Shown: piece after piece, positions 14,219 to 15,736 of the stretch
Position numbering within the stretch: the first letter of the stretch is position 1
How the letters are laid out: every line of letters starts with the position of its first letter
DNA from: Candidatus Coatesiibacteriota bacterium
GTDB lineage: Bacteria; B130-G9
Direction: 5' to 3'
Length of the DNA: 15,736 bases
Assembly: GCA_016929465.1 (NCBI GenBank)
Contig: JAFGIT010000351.1
Coordinates: 1-15,736 of the forward strand
The notes under the pieces: model-generated
What the model was told of the DNA's origin: nothing
What the model saw: the letters and a program-made list of their open reading frames with translations, nothing else
Database searches by the model: none
Position numbers and translations under genes: made by a program

Positions 14219-14455
14219 ATGAAAAGACTTCAGATACTGGGCGCAGGATGCCCAAAATGCGAGAAGCTCGAGGAGAATACCAGGGCTGCGGCCAAAGAGC
14301 TTCAGATTCAATACGTGTTGGAGAAGATCACCGACATAGAGCGCATAGGCGAATTCGGTGTGATGATGACCCCGGCGCTCGCGGTTGATGGGGAAGTGAA
14401 GGCGCAGGGCAAGATGCTCTCTGTCAAGGAGATAATGGTCCTGATTTCCGAATAA
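14219..14455 (+). CDS. Mini-thioredoxin (redox-active disulfide protein 2 / MTH895-like, CPKC)
   Basis: The 78-aa protein belongs to the small thioredoxin group (thioredoxin_3). It has MKRLQILGAGCPKCEKLEEN with the redox pair Cys11-Cys14, then VLEKITDIERIGEFGVMMTPALAVDGEV, where MTP supplies the cis-proline. It has no signal peptide or membrane span, so it is cytoplasmic. ATG 14219 is supported by AGGAG 6 nt upstream (14208-14212). Proteins of this type repeatedly occur beside ArsR-type regulators and DUF318 permeases. Here it could feed electrons to the CcdA-like protein or reduce a cytoplasmic metal(loid) adduct. It is followed by a hairpin terminator that ends the cluster. Confidence 0.9.
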   Translation: MKRLQILGAGCPKCEKLEENTRAAAKELQIQYVLEKITDIERIGEFGVMMTPALAVDGEVKAQGKMLSVKEIMVLISE

Positions 14456-14486
14456 TCCATCGGGACATGCCAACCAATCGATATTC

Positions 14487-14516
14487 GGGCTATTCCATAG
14501 CAATAATAGCCCTTTT
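14487..14516 (+). terminator. Rho-independent terminator after the mini-thioredoxin gene
   Basis: GGGCTATT (14487-14494) pairs exactly with AATAGCCC (14505-14512) around a 10-nt loop and is followed by TTTT. It begins 32 nt after the mini-thioredoxin stop and fits the end of the ars-like transcript. The T-tract is short. Confidence 0.65.
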
Positions 14517-14571
14517 GTGAGAGCATTGGCGAGCACCTCGCGATGGCGCGGTGGGGAGCCATTTAGAGAGC

Positions 14572-14594
14572 CGTCTCATCTTGAGACGCTTTTT
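14572..14594 (+). terminator. Leader hairpin with T-tract upstream of the CDF gene (terminator or attenuator)
   Basis: CGTCTCA (14572-14578) pairs with TGAGACG (14582-14588) over a 3-nt loop and is followed by CTTTTT. It lies only about 50 nt before the CDF start codon and after another terminator. The 11-mer ATCTTGAGACG is repeated at 14615-14625, overlapping the purine-rich GAGGGA (14625-14630) upstream of the CDF ATG. The left arm could therefore pair with either copy. Confidence 0.5.
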
Positions 14595-14642
14595 GAGCAA
14601 TCATAGTGTCAGTGATCTTGAGACGAGGGACCGCACGAACGA

Positions 14643-15551
14643 ATGACCATTGATGCGAACGCGTCTGAGCTCCATCACATCGGTGGCGTGCGAAGGGCGA
14701 CCTGGATTAGCCTCATCGTCAACGTGCTGCTTTCGGCCCTCAAATTGGCCGGCGGAATCGTCGGATCGAGCCAGGCCATCATCGCCGACGGGGTCCACAG
14801 CCTTTCTGACAGCAGCACCGACATAGCGATCCTCATCGGTGTGAAATTCTGGTCGCGGCCTCCCGACGACGGCCACCCGTATGGCCATCGTCGCATTGAG
14901 ACGCTCGTCACCGTGTTCATCGGGGTCGTGCTTATAGCAGCCTCCATCGGGCTGATCTATAACGCGATTGTGACCCATCAGCAGAAGCATACCGAGGCTC
15001 CGAGCTGGATCGCGCTCGTTGCTGCTATCATCTCGATAGTCAGCAAGGAGATACTCTACCGCTGGACCAGGAACATCGGCAGACGACTCAAATCGAGCGC
15101 GGTCATCGCAAATGCCTGGCACCATAGGTCTGATGCGTTCAGCTCGATCCCGACCGCTGTTGCCGTCTCAGTCATGTTGCTTCACCCTTCATTGGCCTTC
15201 CTCGACCATATCGCGGCAGTCGTGGTCTCATTTTTCATATTGCGAGTTGCCTGGAATGTCCTAAAGCCGGCGCTGAAGGAACTGGTTGATGCGGGCGCTT
15301 CCGAAAAGGACTGCGAGAAGATTCGTGCGATCGCTCTTTTCACTGACGGAGTTCGAAAAGTCCACGCGATTCGCACTCGATATGTTGGGCCGGGCCTATC
15401 TGTTGACCTTCATGTCCAGGTCGATCCCGAGATGACCGTCCGCCGCGGTCACAATATCGGCGGCGAGGTAAAGAGCAAACTGCTCTCCGAGGGGCCGGAT
15501 GTCACGGATGTAATCGTCCACCTGGAACCCCACGAACCGGAAACAGATTGA
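14643..15551 (+). CDS. Cation diffusion facilitator (CDF) metal exporter
   Basis: The 302-aa inner-membrane antiporter exports divalent metal ions in exchange for protons and typically works as a dimer. It has about six spans and a cytoplasmic C-terminal metal-binding domain (~215-302). The transport site is formed by HxxxD in TM2 (His52, Asp56, in DGVHSLSDSSTD) and HxxxD in TM5 (His160, Asp164, in NAWHHRSDAFSS). This H-D/H-D set is typical of Zn/Cd/Co carriers, whereas FieF has DxxxD in TM2. GHPYGHRRIETL after TM2 is another family signature. ATG 14643 follows GAGGGA by 12 nt, a somewhat long spacing. It comes after the terminator of the ars-like cluster, so it is probably its own unit with a structured leader. 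Metal preference is an inference from the site residues. Confidence 0.92.
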   Translation: MTIDANASELHHIGGVRRATWISLIVNVLLSALKLAGGIVGSSQAIIADGVHSLSDSSTDIAILIGVKFWSRPPDDGHPYGHRRIETLVTVFIGVVLIAASIGLIYNAIVTHQQKHTEAPSWIALVAAIISIVSKEILYRWTRNIGRRLKSSAVIANAWHHRSDAFSSIPTAVAVSVMLLHPSLAFLDHIAAVVVSFFILRVAWNVLKPALKELVDAGASEKDCEKIRAIALFTDGVRKVHAIRTRYVGPGLSVDLHVQVDPEMTVRRGHNIGGEVKSKLLSEGPDVTDVIVHLEPHEPETD

Positions 15552-15736
15552 CGTCGGCTTTTTTGCTCGTGCGATCGGGCAGATGCCGTCAAAGCAGAAT
15601 CGGCGCGGCTTGATCCACCGCTTTTCTTAGCGTAATTTGTTCCGAAATTAGGTTCCTCATAAGAATCTGTGCACGAGTTTTGGTTCAGGTAGGTTTCCGA
15701 GGCAGTGGTATAGTGCGGTGATGTAGTTGCGAGCTG
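15552..15736. other. Non-coding 3' end of the window
   Basis: No supported gene on either strand. A T6 run (around 15561) lies just after the CDF stop but lacks a good hairpin before it. TTGACG near 15548 and CGTCAA near 15588 form a weak inverted repeat. A neighbouring gene may begin beyond the window. Confidence 0.4.

Overview
The window looks bacterial, with a Gram-negative style of life suggested but not proven. It shows Shine-Dalgarno sites, two sigma70-like promoters, a lipobox lipoprotein, signal peptides and DUF6600 and propeller proteins of the kind common in uncultivated bacterial phyla. Base composition is moderately GC-rich, with frequent AGG (Arg) and ATA (Ile) codons throughout. 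No rRNA, tRNA, CRISPR array, transposase or phage gene is visible, and I cannot name the phylum from this sequence.

Left part (1-3522, all +): the 3' end of methionyl-tRNA synthetase with its fused C-terminal tRNA-binding domain, then purN and a GT4 glycosyltransferase, tightly spaced. After about 200 nt comes a solitary beta-class DNA methyltransferase with no restriction partner in view.

Middle (3523-10261): an AT-rich intergenic region with a 10-bp inverted repeat and a good promoter leads to an exported DUF4384 + DUF6600 protein. It is followed by a lipoprotein peptide-binding protein and a DppB-type permease that overlap by 4 nt. The ABC operon stops there: no second permease or ATPase follows. 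A convergent 762-aa exported beta-propeller protein comes next, and the convergence point holds a MITE/REP-like palindrome.

Right part (10262-15736): a minimal HicB-like protein without HicA, then a 490-nt gene-free stretch packed with palindromes, including a 21-bp perfect hairpin followed by T7. Next is a redox-plus-metal(loid) cluster: ArsR-type repressor, ArsP/SO_0444-like permease (4-nt overlap), membrane-anchored thioredoxin, CcdA-like electron carrier and a 78-aa mini-thioredoxin. It ends in a terminator and is followed by a CDF metal exporter. Read together, the cluster suggests an arsenic- or metal-sensing repressor controlling an efflux permease. Its thiols, or the oxidation state of its substrate, would be served by a transmembrane dithiol relay (cytoplasmic CPKC mini-thioredoxin, CcdA, external CIPC thioredoxin). 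The gene grouping is a recognisable family arrangement; the relay mechanism is inference.
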